IMG/VR virus record: IMGVR_UViG_3300045974_000132
Location: 124,001-188,000 of that record
Length of the DNA: 64,000 bases
Reading direction: 5' to 3' (one strand)
Source of the DNA: a virus
Shown: piece by piece, positions 32,687 to 39,241 of the stretch
Position numbering within the stretch: position 1 is the first letter of the stretch
Layout of the letters: each line of letters begins with the position of its first letter
Notes under the pieces: model-generated
The model's database searches: none
Told to the model about the DNA's origin: nothing
The model's input: only the letters and a program-made list of their open reading frames with translations
Made by a program: the position numbers and the translations under genes

Positions 32687-33107
32687 TTTGATGCTCCGAC
32701 GTTTGGGTAGAGTGGCTCTTAAGCCAAGGTATAAATTGTGCGTCATCTACTAGGATGTGCTTTGTCAGCCAGTCAACAACAAGAGTACGCAACTCTTCTA
32801 GGATGCACGTACTAGCATCAATGAACAAAGGTCGAGAAATCTGCTCGAACAGGTTGTCAAGCTGATACGTCAAGGCACGATGTTGCATTACATGACTAGC
32901 GTATCCTTCCCACCCTTTAATTAGTTCTTCTTCATGTTTAAGATGCGTCCATACGTATTCGTACAACTCTGCGGCAATATCAAAAGAACTTAGCAAAGAA
33001 GTTCCGTTTAAGATAGCTTCCAGCCTATTACTAAGGTAGAACAACTTGATATGTTCTTCGTCAATAACAGGAACACCTAAAAGGTAGCTTTCGACAGAGA
33101 TAGTCAT
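32655..33107 (-). CDS. Bacteriohemerythrin-like oxygen-binding protein
   Basis: 150 aa. Hemerythrin di-iron ligands are present in order: VPVIDEEHIKLF (His in helix A), YVWTHLKHEEELI (His and Glu), HVMQHRALTY (His), and WLTKHILVDDAQFIPWL (HxxxD). Length matches single-domain bacteriohemerythrins that bind O2 or NO. Such genes are rare in phages. Possible roles are oxygen or redox sensing and supply under microaerobic conditions; it is not fused to a signalling domain. AAGGAC ribosome site. Confidence 0.9.
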   Translation of the reverse strand: MTISVESYLLGVPVIDEEHIKLFYLSNRLEAILNGTSLLSSFDIAAELYEYVWTHLKHEEELIKGWEGYASHVMQHRALTYQLDNLFEQISRPLFIDASTCILEELRTLVVDWLTKHILVDDAQFIPWLKSHSTQTSEHQNAFLLVADNR

Positions 33108-33124
33108 TTTATTATGTCCTTAAA

Positions 33125-33206
33125 CACACTTACAGTAGCACACTATCTTAGTTTGAATGTCGGCTCTTATAACAATCTATATAGATAATGTGCTTTCGTA
33201 AGTGTG
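33125..33206 (-). ncRNA. Stem-closed element upstream of the hemerythrin gene
   Basis: CACACTTAC (33125-33133) pairs with GTAAGTGTG (33198-33206), with additional inner helices AGCACA/TGTGCT-like and TATCT/AGATA. It ends 18 nt before the hemerythrin ATG, so it may be a leader structure or the 3' end of the tmRNA region. Confidence 0.45.
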
Positions 33207-33431
33207 CCGCTCACCTATTTTGGTAATAAGGACTCCGTCATTATCAGGAGAGTGAGCGGCTTAACAAACCAAAGTCTGTTAGTGACCCCATCCGTTTAGG
33301 TGCTGTTAGGCAGCCTTCCGGAAAGACGCATCATTCGCGGCAATTACAAGTTTAGCCCGGTTTAACGAGAGTACAATGCTCGGATCGTTCTTTATCAACT
33401 ACTCATGCCCAATCGAAACCAGGTCAGGCCC
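33206..33431 (-). ncRNA. ssrA: Permuted tmRNA, coding piece
   Basis: The 5' end GGGCCTG (33425-33431) is followed by a tRNA-like D region ACCTGGTTTCGAT, the signature of tmRNA 5' ends. A resume GCG (33336-33338) opens a tag frame reading ANDASFRKAA then TAA (33306-33308). GGGCCTG pairs with CAGGTCC of the acceptor piece, with the G3-U70 wobble needed for alanylation. The 3' limit is uncertain; a 9-bp stem (GCCGCTCAC/GTGAGCGGC, 33206-33260) may be its last pseudoknot or a separate terminator hairpin. Confidence 0.82.
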
Positions 33432-33508
33432 ATCAGGATCGTTCTATGTATCACCCACCCCGGTGACCTCAGCCTTGCGGTAGGACCTTTCGGCACACAG
33501 AACGATTT

Positions 33509-33600
33509 TGGTGGACCTGGGGAGAATCGAACTCCCGTCTTGAACACTTTTATTTCAAAAGTCTCATAAGCAAAGTTGTTCCGGTAGCTAATCGGCTTTA
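33509..33600 (-). ncRNA. ssrA: Permuted tmRNA, acceptor piece
   Basis: The 3' end has a perfect T arm (GGGAG TTCGATT CTCCC), acceptor strand CAGGTCC, A73 and encoded CCA (33509-33511). No matching 5' acceptor strand lies upstream, where the PEP-CTERM gene ends at 33647; the match is downstream at 33425-33431. This acceptor-before-coding order defines circularly permuted tmRNA, processed to two pieces. The 77-nt spacer would be removed. The 5' limit is approximate. Confidence 0.8.
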
Positions 33601-33646
33601 CTTACATACGATCATATTCCTTAACACGCCAATGATTACGTGTTAG

Positions 33647-34180
33647 TTAAGACCTACGCTTGATTGACATAAAGCCGATCATACCAAGGCCGGCAAACAT
33701 CATAGCGTAGTTCTCAGGTTCGGGCACAGAAGAAATGACGCTTGCTGCGATAGGAGCAACAAGTGACGCATCAATGTGACCGCCCAAAGCTTGGAAGGCA
33801 CCTACTTGATTACCATATAGTGTCAGCACAAACGGTGACTTGGTATTAACAGAGATAACACCAAAGTCAAAGCCCGGACCAGTAAGGATAGGGGCGCCGA
33901 AAGCACCATTCAGATTAGTCTTAGACCAATCAATGTTCAAGCCAGAACCACCGAAAGAGGATACAACATGATACGTACCCAGAACAGCAGTAGTCGGTAG
34001 CGTAAACGTAAATACGTCAGAGCCACCATCAAGAACAGAAGGTCCAAAGTTGGCGAAGTCAGCAACGTAACTCTTGGAAGCTGTGTCAAAAGACAAGCCA
34101 GAAGAACTATCCGATGCCCAAGCGCCTTGCAAACCCATTGACAGAACAAGGGCAACAAGCAGAGTTTTAAACCACTTCAT
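33647..34180 (-). CDS. PEP-CTERM domain secreted protein
   Basis: 177 aa from ATG 34180 (GGGAG upstream). A signal peptide (MKWFKTLLVALVLSMGLQ, cleavage after AWA) leads to a beta-rich exported domain with SDVFTFTLPTTAVLGTY, resembling FxDxF-type PEP-CTERM proteins. The C-terminus VPEPENYAMMFAGLGMIGF then KRRS is the canonical PEP-CTERM sorting signal: Pro-Glu-Pro, hydrophobic helix, basic end. Host exosortase would process it in exopolysaccharide-producing bacteria. Highly unusual in a phage; likely acquired from the host. Two homologous RNA elements and a tRNA-Ala lie upstream. Confidence 0.9.
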   Translation of the reverse strand: MKWFKTLLVALVLSMGLQGAWASDSSSGLSFDTASKSYVADFANFGPSVLDGGSDVFTFTLPTTAVLGTYHVVSSFGGSGLNIDWSKTNLNGAFGAPILTGPGFDFGVISVNTKSPFVLTLYGNQVGAFQALGGHIDASLVAPIAASVISSVPEPENYAMMFAGLGMIGFMSIKRRS

Positions 34181-34237
34181 TAAGAAATACTCCCTAGGTG
34201 AGTTGAAAAGAAATTTTATTATGTAAGTAAAATTGGG

Positions 34238-34345
34238 GAGAAGTGCTTGCCCTACTACTAAGAGGCTCGAAATGGACGATGAAACCAAAGCGAGATACAG
34301 GCTATTTTGAAAGTCGCCGAGACGACTTGTTAGCAAGCACTTCTC
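34238..34345 (-). ncRNA. Structured RNA element, copy 1
   Basis: Closed by a perfect 13-bp stem (34238-34250 with 34333-34345). The minus strand contains a hairpin AGTCG-TCTCGG-CGACT, then AAATAGCCTGTA and TTTGGTTT. The same order and sequence occur in copy 2, so this is a conserved motif. It lies 57 nt upstream of the PEP-CTERM start codon. No known RNA family recognised. Confidence 0.6.
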
Positions 34346-34355
34346 TTACACGGGT

Positions 34356-34450
34356 GAGAGGTATTGAACGTTTTCCACCGAAAGGAAAACCAACGAGGCA
34401 CAACGTACAGGCTATTTATCGTCGCCGAGACGACTAGTCCAATACCTCTC
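34356..34450 (-). ncRNA. Structured RNA element, copy 2
   Basis: Closed by a perfect 11-bp stem (34356-34366 with 34440-34450). It shares the AGTCGTCTCGGCGAC hairpin and AAATAGCCTGTA with copy 1 although the closing stems have different sequences, indicating covariation of the stem and conservation of the core. It starts 5 nt after the tRNA-Ala CCA. Confidence 0.6.
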
Positions 34451-34455
34451 AAAAC

Positions 34456-34530
34456 TGGTTGAGGATGACGGGATCGAACCGACGACCCTCTGCTTGCAAG
34501 CAGAGGCTCTCCCAACTGAGCTAATCCCCA
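34456..34530 (-). tRNA. tRNA-Ala(TGC)-like with 6-nt anticodon loop
   Basis: Acceptor TGGGGAT/ATCCTCA with G3-U70, the alanine identity pair; D arm GCTC/GAGC; T arm with TTCGATC; encoded CCA. The anticodon arm TCTGC-TTGCAA-GCAGA has a 6-nt loop, one T short of a normal TGC loop. Anticodon could be read TGC (Ala) or GCA (Cys), but G3-U70 supports Ala. T stem has one mismatch. Function may be impaired. Confidence 0.75.
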
Positions 34531-34632
34531 AACACTTGCAGTCTACTGCCGGACTTCAGGACTTAGTATAAGTCGTCCTCGGCTCCGCATCTTTTTAACA
34601 CAAGTCCTGCGGTTGCTTGTGAGCAAGTGTTT
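34531..34632 (-). ncRNA. Stem-closed RNA element immediately upstream of tRNA-Ala
   Basis: AACACTTGC (34531-34539) pairs with GCAAGTGTT (34623-34631). The interior holds hairpin-forming GC-rich stretches. It abuts the tRNA 5' end with no spacer, so both are probably cut from one precursor. Confidence 0.5.
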
Positions 34633-34638
34633 TAAACT

Positions 34639-35028
34639 TTATTTCGTAGGTAGAGGAGGCAACACAATAGTTATTGCCGCGTAGTGGCCGTGATGTACGG
34701 CGTTATAAGCTTTTTGCAATTCAGGCTCTTTCAGAAGTCTGTCAGTGGCAGAACGCAGCTTCTCAAGCTTTCTGCCTCTAGGCTTCCTACCATAAATTGA
34801 AATGTCGGTAAGATGCGGGTGCAAATCTGTAAACGTAATTGGGCACTTTGCTGGTGAACCTACAAAATCAATATTTACCGAACTAGTTCTACCGTAATCA
34901 CACTTGTTAAATGTTATTACAAGCTCCCGCTGTGCAAGCCCAGGTGATAGGTGGTTGGATACGTCTAAGATACTATCAACAAACTCAGCATGTGCGGTCA
35001 AACTGACGGGACTGCTCTTTTTTGACAT
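34639..35028 (-). CDS. Hypothetical protein, 129 aa
   Basis: AAAGGT ribosome site. Mixed fold with basic helix (YGRKPRGRKLEKLRSATDRL) and a C-terminal AAITIVLPPLPTK. No family recognised. Confidence 0.65.
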   Translation of the reverse strand: MSKKSSPVSLTAHAEFVDSILDVSNHLSPGLAQRELVITFNKCDYGRTSSVNIDFVGSPAKCPITFTDLHPHLTDISIYGRKPRGRKLEKLRSATDRLLKEPELQKAYNAVHHGHYAAITIVLPPLPTK

Positions 35029-35102
35029 TTTAGTTTACCTTTGACTTGAGAAACTTGATGGGTTGTGACAAGCTAGTGCCGACTGAGCTAAAACCCGAAA
35101 CT

Positions 35103-35426
35103 TTATGACGCACCCTTTGCAATCTTCTCAAAGTGACGAGTCAAACTTACAGTGAGCGATTTTTCTATCTGCTGCACAGGCTCAAGTAAAGGATCATTAG
35201 AAGCATAATAAAAAGAACCTCGAAGCCTGTAAGCATGTATAAGGGAAGCGATTAACTTTAGAGCCTCTGCATCACCTTTACAGTACGCACGAATTTCCTT
35301 AATAGCTTTTTTCTCTTTTACTATGTTATCCTTAGACAGTATAGTACCGCGAAAGCGGCAAGCATACATCAAAGTTCGGAGCAGTTCGTACTGCTCCCGC
35401 GTCATCTTATTTCGCTTAGGTATCAT
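35103..35426 (-). CDS. Hypothetical helical protein, 107 aa
   Basis: Two related helical segments (LLRTLMYACRFRGTILS and LIASLIHAYRLRGSFYY) suggest an internal duplication. Basic and soluble. Function unknown. Confidence 0.65.
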   Translation of the reverse strand: MIPKRNKMTREQYELLRTLMYACRFRGTILSKDNIVKEKKAIKEIRAYCKGDAEALKLIASLIHAYRLRGSFYYASNDPLLEPVQQIEKSLTVSLTRHFEKIAKGAS

Positions 35427-35433
35427 AATAGCT

Positions 35434-35748
35434 CTAGCACCACTCTATCTTATTGTTTCGGATGAAGTAATGACTCTTGCAAGGAAACTGCATGTTGCCG
35501 ACAGAAGGGCTAAACGTAACACTGACTGAATCAGTAGCTACCCAAGTATAGTCCCAGCCGAACGTAGTCATTGTGCCGTCTTCTTGCTTGTAGTTTATAG
35601 GCATCACAGTCTTAACACGACACCCACAAGCACACATATGGATTGCACAACTATACTTTTCAGATATGTAGATCACGCCGTCTTTCAGTTCGTCATCAGG
35701 CGGTACAGTATCTACAAACTCAGGTGTTATCGTTGTCAGTCTTGGCAT
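35434..35748 (-). CDS. DUF6527-like small protein
   Basis: 104 aa from ATG 35748. Order of motifs FVDTVPPDDELKDGVIYISE, CAIHMCACGCRVKTVMP, VSVTFSPSVGN and FPCKSHYFIRNNKIEW matches the DUF6527 family as I remember it, with Cys/His metal site. Family members occur in phages and in ubiquitin-like conjugation loci; here no E1/E2-like gene is adjacent, so no such role is claimed. Confidence 0.7.
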   Translation of the reverse strand: MPRLTTITPEFVDTVPPDDELKDGVIYISEKYSCAIHMCACGCRVKTVMPINYKQEDGTMTTFGWDYTWVATDSVSVTFSPSVGNMQFPCKSHYFIRNNKIEWC

Positions 35749-35801
35749 AGCACATACCCTTAAATATTTAGAACAACACCCTGACCTCCAGTGTAACTGC
35801 C

Positions 35802-35887
35802 GGGTGAGAGAAGGGTTTACCGTCTGCTGGTCGGGCACTTGGCGTTGAAGACTAATCAACAACGTTGAGTCCAAGTGTCTCACTCCC
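35802..35887. ncRNA. Possible stem-closed RNA in the 35749-36081 gap
   Basis: GGGTGAGA pairs with TCTCAC-T-CCC (one bulge) and an inner CACTTGG/CCAAGTG hairpin is perfect. The rest of the 330-nt gap holds small hairpins (e.g. CGACGG/CCGTC near 36040) but no gene. Confidence 0.35.
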
Positions 35888-36081
35888 GTTAATCGTCGCC
35901 AAGGGCGTTGATCTAAATATTCGTAAGGGTCTTGTACAGGCATTACTCACCATATGTCAGTCAGGCCGTACTCATAGAGTGACGCTGGTCCAACCCATGT
36001 ATGTTGTTTGGTCCCTGCTTCGGAGAATGACTTTTTCGACGGTATGCATTCCGTCCCGAAATACAAGACTTTAAACTTAAA

Positions 36082-36546
36082 CTACTCCATCAATTCAGCA
36101 GTAGCAATTACTGAACTTACATCAAGGTCGTAATACTCATGAGACTCCTTACCCAGTGGCCCATAACAAGCACTACTTTCAGGATACATCAAGTACAAAC
36201 CGGCTCTACTAGAAGACAAGGTTCGTGTCTTTATAATACCTTCGTCTTCAGGATCCAAAGAATCGTCAGCTTCTAAAACATAATTAAGCTTATGGCCTTC
36301 GGGGAGCCGTTCAAAATACATTTCAGTATCGGCAATGTATTCAGCAATACTTTTATGAAACCAAAACTGCGAAATAGCTCCAGTCACACCTAAGCTGAGA
36401 ATTTCATCCCCTCCTTCAGGTTGTTCAGAGATTTCTCCAGCTTCATCAGTATCAAGCGCAAGCTCATGTAAGTAACTAACAAGATCAAAAGCTTCTGCAA
36501 CAGAAAGAGCAACTTCCGAAAACTTTAAAGGTGTATTTGTGGTCAT
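36082..36546 (-). CDS. Hypothetical acidic protein, 154 aa
   Basis: Acidic, mixed alpha/beta with LEADDSLDPEDEGIIKTR in the middle. Ribosome site AGGAC. No motif recognised. Confidence 0.65.
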   Translation of the reverse strand: MTTNTPLKFSEVALSVAEAFDLVSYLHELALDTDEAGEISEQPEGGDEILSLGVTGAISQFWFHKSIAEYIADTEMYFERLPEGHKLNYVLEADDSLDPEDEGIIKTRTLSSSRAGLYLMYPESSACYGPLGKESHEYYDLDVSSVIATAELME

Positions 36547-36723
36547 GTTATATCAGTCCTCGAATAGAAATTGTAATAGACGCGATTACCTAGTATTAGT
36601 CTATTTGCACTTCACTTCACTTCATCCTAGTATGGGTAGTGTTACGTTCTCGCTACCAACGCCTGAAGATCACACTCTACAGGTAGTGTTTTATATACAT
36701 CTACTTCTATTGACTTTCAATAA

Positions 36724-36831
36724 GTGAAGGTTCTACATTCGCTACACCCTAACGCTCTCGTGTCATAGCCTCCGCGCATTCGGGCAGGCCGTCTGGTTGC
36801 AAGAGTAGGTGGTTAAATACAGAACCTTCAC
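36724..36831. ncRNA. Stem-closed RNA element (11-bp closing stem)
   Basis: GTGAAGGTTCT (36724-36734) pairs perfectly with AGAACCTTCAC (36821-36831), enclosing 86 nt. Part of a 700-nt non-coding region (36547-37242) that also holds two further such elements and ends at tRNA-Thr. Likely minus strand by its neighbours. Confidence 0.5.
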
Positions 36832-36862
36832 GTATTTAAAGTACATGCTACTTATTTACACT

Positions 36863-37128
36863 TTTGTTTAAGGGTGCCCAGGCTTGATTAGGGCTCAGCA
36901 ACACACTGGCAGTTGCCTCCGGTGAGTCGTGCGTCCACGTTGCTCACACCATTTCCTATCAATGCCTTCGCAGCACAAGCTAGTGTATTTCCCGCAAAGA
37001 TGAATGGTTAGACCAAGCAGAGCTTTTACCCTATAGACCATGTGAAAGCGTGAACGGGGTTAACGGACTTGTGTTTCATGTTTCTGCATCACATCTAGCG
37101 TGTCCATCCACGCCGACCCTTAAACAAA
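36863..37128. ncRNA. Large stem-closed RNA element (13-bp closing stem, 266 nt)
   Basis: TTTGTTTAAGGGT (36863-36875) pairs perfectly with ACCCTTAAACAAA (37116-37128). The interior is GC-richer than coding neighbours and contains nested pairing such as TGAGT/GCTCA. No open frame with a ribosome site. No known large phage RNA class recognised. Confidence 0.5.
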
Positions 37129-37142
37129 AGAAGTATATATTG

Positions 37143-37231
37143 CCACACTCACTAACGGCAGCTATGATTTTCTTGCTTACATTGACGCAGCCTAGGCTTT
37201 TGAGGCATCTGCGGGTCATCAGTGAGTGTGG
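37143..37231. ncRNA. Stem-closed RNA element downstream of tRNA-Thr
   Basis: CCACACTCACT (37143-37153) pairs perfectly with AGTGAGTGTGG (37221-37231), 11 bp. It lies 11 nt past the tRNA-Thr CCA, the same position copy 2 has relative to tRNA-Ala. Confidence 0.5.
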
Positions 37232-37242
37232 GAATATAAACT

Positions 37243-37318
37243 TGGTGCCCTGTGTCTGAATCGAACAGACGACCTCTCGCTTACTAGGCGAGTGCTGCTA
37301 CCTCTGAGCTAACAGGGC
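37243..37318 (-). tRNA. tRNA-Thr(AGT)
   Basis: Acceptor GCCCTGT/ACAGGGC, D arm GCTC-type, anticodon stem CTCGC/GCGAG with loop CTAGTAA (anticodon AGT), T arm GTCTG/CAGAC, encoded CCA. A34 in a threonine tRNA is rare in bacteria. Confidence 0.9.
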
Positions 37319-37345
37319 TTTTGTTACTTGAAACTTTTTACAGTT

Positions 37346-37585
37346 TTACTTTCGACCGTAGTATTTTAGCTTACGCTGGGTAAACCGATAGTTGTACCGA
37401 TAAGCAGAAGCTAGATCCTTCAATAAGAAACTAAACCTACGTTGCACTATACGTTGCTGCGTTCGGACTGTACGAAGTTTGCTCCTGATCGAAGTTGTCG
37501 AACGATTGTAGTACAACCTCTTCGACCAAAACTTACGAACATAAGGAGACCAATATTCACCAGCACGAATTACATAGGTGGCCAT
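37346..37585 (-). CDS. Hypothetical very basic protein, 79 aa
   Basis: Start overlaps the upstream stop (TAATG). Rich in Arg, Tyr and Lys (VRKFWSKRLYYNRSTTS; RFTQRKLKYYGRK), so probably RNA- or DNA-binding. ACTGTAAA directly follows the stop codon. Confidence 0.65.
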   Translation of the reverse strand: MATYVIRAGEYWSPYVRKFWSKRLYYNRSTTSIRSKLRTVRTQQRIVQRRFSFLLKDLASAYRYNYRFTQRKLKYYGRK

Positions 37586-38085
37586 TATGTTTTCACCCAT
37601 TGGGCTAAGAGAGGGCCGTTCGTTGAGTTGTCCAAATAACGCTGATACTGAAACAGAAGATTATCCAGCCAGCTATTACGACTTCGCAGGTTTATCTTTT
37701 TCATAAGCCTCTGCATGTCATCACTCTCTGGCGCAAGCTCTAAGAGTTTTGCAATTGCGGGTGCATATCGAGTATAGTCCGTACGCAGCGGCATAGGAAA
37801 CTCGGGCATTTCGTATATGCGATCATCTTGCACTGCCGAAAGAAAAACCTTAGCAGTATGGACGAAGCCGTTGTACACGTTTGCAAAGCACGGGAAGGTA
37901 ACTATGTAGCAGTCAGTGTCAAGCATCTTTCCTGTATGCTTTACCCAAACATTAGCATAACGCAAGGCAGATTCTTGATTACGCAAATTGGACTTCAGAT
38001 GAAAGTCTTTGCAGTTGTGAATACCCATGTCCATAGAACGGACTTGGTAGCCACCTGCTCCCGCAACGAAATAAACAAGAATCAT
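37585..38085 (-). CDS. Hypothetical protein, 166 aa
   Basis: Begins MILVYFVAGAGGYQVRSMDM, a beta-strand/Gly-rich turn that looks like the start of a nucleotide-binding fold, but no P-loop is complete. Cys in HNCKDF, DCYIVTFPCF. Coupled to the next gene. Confidence 0.6.
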   Translation of the reverse strand: MILVYFVAGAGGYQVRSMDMGIHNCKDFHLKSNLRNQESALRYANVWVKHTGKMLDTDCYIVTFPCFANVYNGFVHTAKVFLSAVQDDRIYEMPEFPMPLRTDYTRYAPAIAKLLELAPESDDMQRLMKKINLRSRNSWLDNLLFQYQRYLDNSTNGPLLAQWVKT

Positions 38086-38109
38086 TTTAGCCTACCTTGA
38101 TACAAAAGT

Positions 38110-38146
38110 TGGTGCCCCCGGTCGGAATCGAACTGTTAACTGAGCT
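38110..38146 (-). pseudogene. 3' remnant of a disrupted tRNA (cassette A)
   Basis: Minus strand reads AGCTCAGTTAAC, a D-arm piece, joined to CAGTTCGATTCC, GACC, acceptor CGGGGGC, A and CCA. The anticodon arm is missing. The acceptor strand matches the 5' remnant GCCCCCG at 38882-38888, 740 bp upstream. Confidence 0.75.
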
Positions 38147-38154
38147 TGTGTATA

Positions 38155-38239
38155 TGGTGCTGAGGGCGGGACTCGAACCCGCGTGTCCTTTCGGAGCCGG
38201 ATTACAAATCCGGTGCTGTCGCCACTGAGCCACCTCAGC
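38155..38239 (-). tRNA. Class II tRNA with anticodon TGT
   Basis: Acceptor GCTGAGG/CCTCAGC, 3-bp D stem, anticodon stem CCGGA/TCCGG with loop TTTGTAA (anticodon TGT, Thr), 14-nt variable arm with TCC/GGA stem, T arm GCGGG/CCCGC, A73 and encoded CCA. Threonine tRNAs normally lack a long variable arm, so the charged amino acid is uncertain. It lies 3 nt after the HNH stop codon. Confidence 0.85.
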
Positions 38240-38242
38240 AAT

Positions 38243-38839
38243 TTAAACTTTCCTACCTCTAAAATAATCGAATGGGTTTATACCATAAGCTATAGCCCAT
38301 TTACGCACTGCGTTATCACTAACGCCGTAATGCTCACCCACCGCTACCCATGATTGCCTACTTAGGCGTTTCATAAGGTTTGCTTTACTTGGTTTTTTCT
38401 GAGTGCTACCCGCAATGAAACATTCTCGGTGAGAACTCTGACATACCGATCCGCAGTAGCTACTGTTGTCCGTAGGCATTTGACAGACTTTACAGCGGGT
38501 ACATTTTGCAAGAACTTTATCAATACAGCCGTTGTGTCGATACGAATAAATGCGGTGCTCAGAAAAGTACCCAATCGAATCAAGCCACCCATGAAGTTTG
38601 GCATGACTAGCACGGCTAAGAACTAGCAGGTTTGAAGGTGCATTATTTACCTTGTTAAGATCAAGATGGTGTACGTGTTCCGTGCGCTTTAGAGGTCGTC
38701 CTAGCGCCCGCTCTGCCACCAAGATATGCTCATAGACATACCCTTCATAAGCACCTGACTTATCGGCCCGGTCGTGAGTCGGCTGCCAAACTAGCAAGTA
38801 GCCCACATTATTTACGATCCGAACACGGTTGCGTATCAC
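38243..38839 (-). CDS. HNH homing endonuclease of tRNA cassette A
   Basis: 198 aa with GTG start (38837-38839) after AGAGG. HNH core: YEHILVAERALGRPL, HVHHLDLNKVNNAPSNLLVL; then Cys-rich zinc module (CTRCKVC, CGSVC) and C-terminal HTH (SWVAVGEHYGVSDNAVRKW). A 13-codon leader frame from ATG 38877 ends on a TGA overlapping the GTG, possible coupling. It sits between the 5' remnant of a tRNA and an intact tRNA, and is probably the mobility enzyme of this cassette. Confidence 0.88.
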   Translation of the reverse strand: MIRNRVRIVNNVGYLLVWQPTHDRADKSGAYEGYVYEHILVAERALGRPLKRTEHVHHLDLNKVNNAPSNLLVLSRASHAKLHGWLDSIGYFSEHRIYSYRHNGCIDKVLAKCTRCKVCQMPTDNSSYCGSVCQSSHRECFIAGSTQKKPSKANLMKRLSRQSWVAVGEHYGVSDNAVRKWAIAYGINPFDYFRGRKV

Positions 38840-38877
38840 AGCGTTTCCTCTTCAAAATCAACTGCACGAATCTTCAT

Positions 38878-38888
38878 GCTACGGGGGC
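38878..38888 (-). pseudogene. 5' remnant of a disrupted tRNA (cassette A)
   Basis: GCCCCCGTAGC is the acceptor 5' strand plus the start of a D arm. Its seven acceptor bases pair perfectly with the 3' remnant at 38113-38119, and its final AGC recurs at the start of the 3' remnant, like a short target duplication. Confidence 0.7.
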
Positions 38889-38925
38889 AAATCGTTGACT
38901 ATATGTATTATTTTTACAGTTTGTA

Positions 38926-39231
38926 TCAGCTTGCCTTCGAGGATTTACTATAGTTATTCAAGGAAGTAAGCATATCATGCCACATACCCGAACCACCGCT
39001 TGTCGCCAGCGCCACGACTACAATCAGTACGTACTCGTTAAGCTTCAGGAATGTAAACTCAGGAGGACTAGCATAACAAAGTAATCCGCCTACAATGCCA
39101 GCGATGATCTGATACACAACACCGGGAACTTCGATCTTGGCTAGATGGACGCGCTTTAGAATATCGGTTACGCGCTCGGCTGCTACGCTTGTAACTGCAA
39201 AGTATGTTATAAGCTGAATAAGATGATCCAT
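38926..39231 (-). CDS. Small phage membrane protein, holin-like
   Basis: 101 aa from ATG 39231. Two to three membrane segments: LIQLITYFAVTSVAAERVTD, VVYQIIAGIVGGLLCYA and YVLIVVVALATSGGSGMWHD. The SGGSGxWHD ending is common in small phage membrane proteins near lysis genes, but no endolysin is in this window. Holin function is speculative. Confidence 0.65.
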   Translation of the reverse strand: MDHLIQLITYFAVTSVAAERVTDILKRVHLAKIEVPGVVYQIIAGIVGGLLCYASPPEFTFLKLNEYVLIVVVALATSGGSGMWHDMLTSLNNYSKSSKAS

Positions 39232-39241
39232 AGTTCCACCT

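Noticed and set aside
33509-33600. Ordinary tRNA at the 33.5 kb T arm and CCA
   Set aside because: There is no 5' acceptor partner or D arm upstream; the partner lies downstream together with a tag frame, so permuted tmRNA explains it better.
34238-34345. c-di-GMP riboswitch upstream of the PEP-CTERM gene
   Set aside because: The GEMM-type conserved core and tetraloop receptor are absent, despite the phage having a c-di-GMP enzyme.
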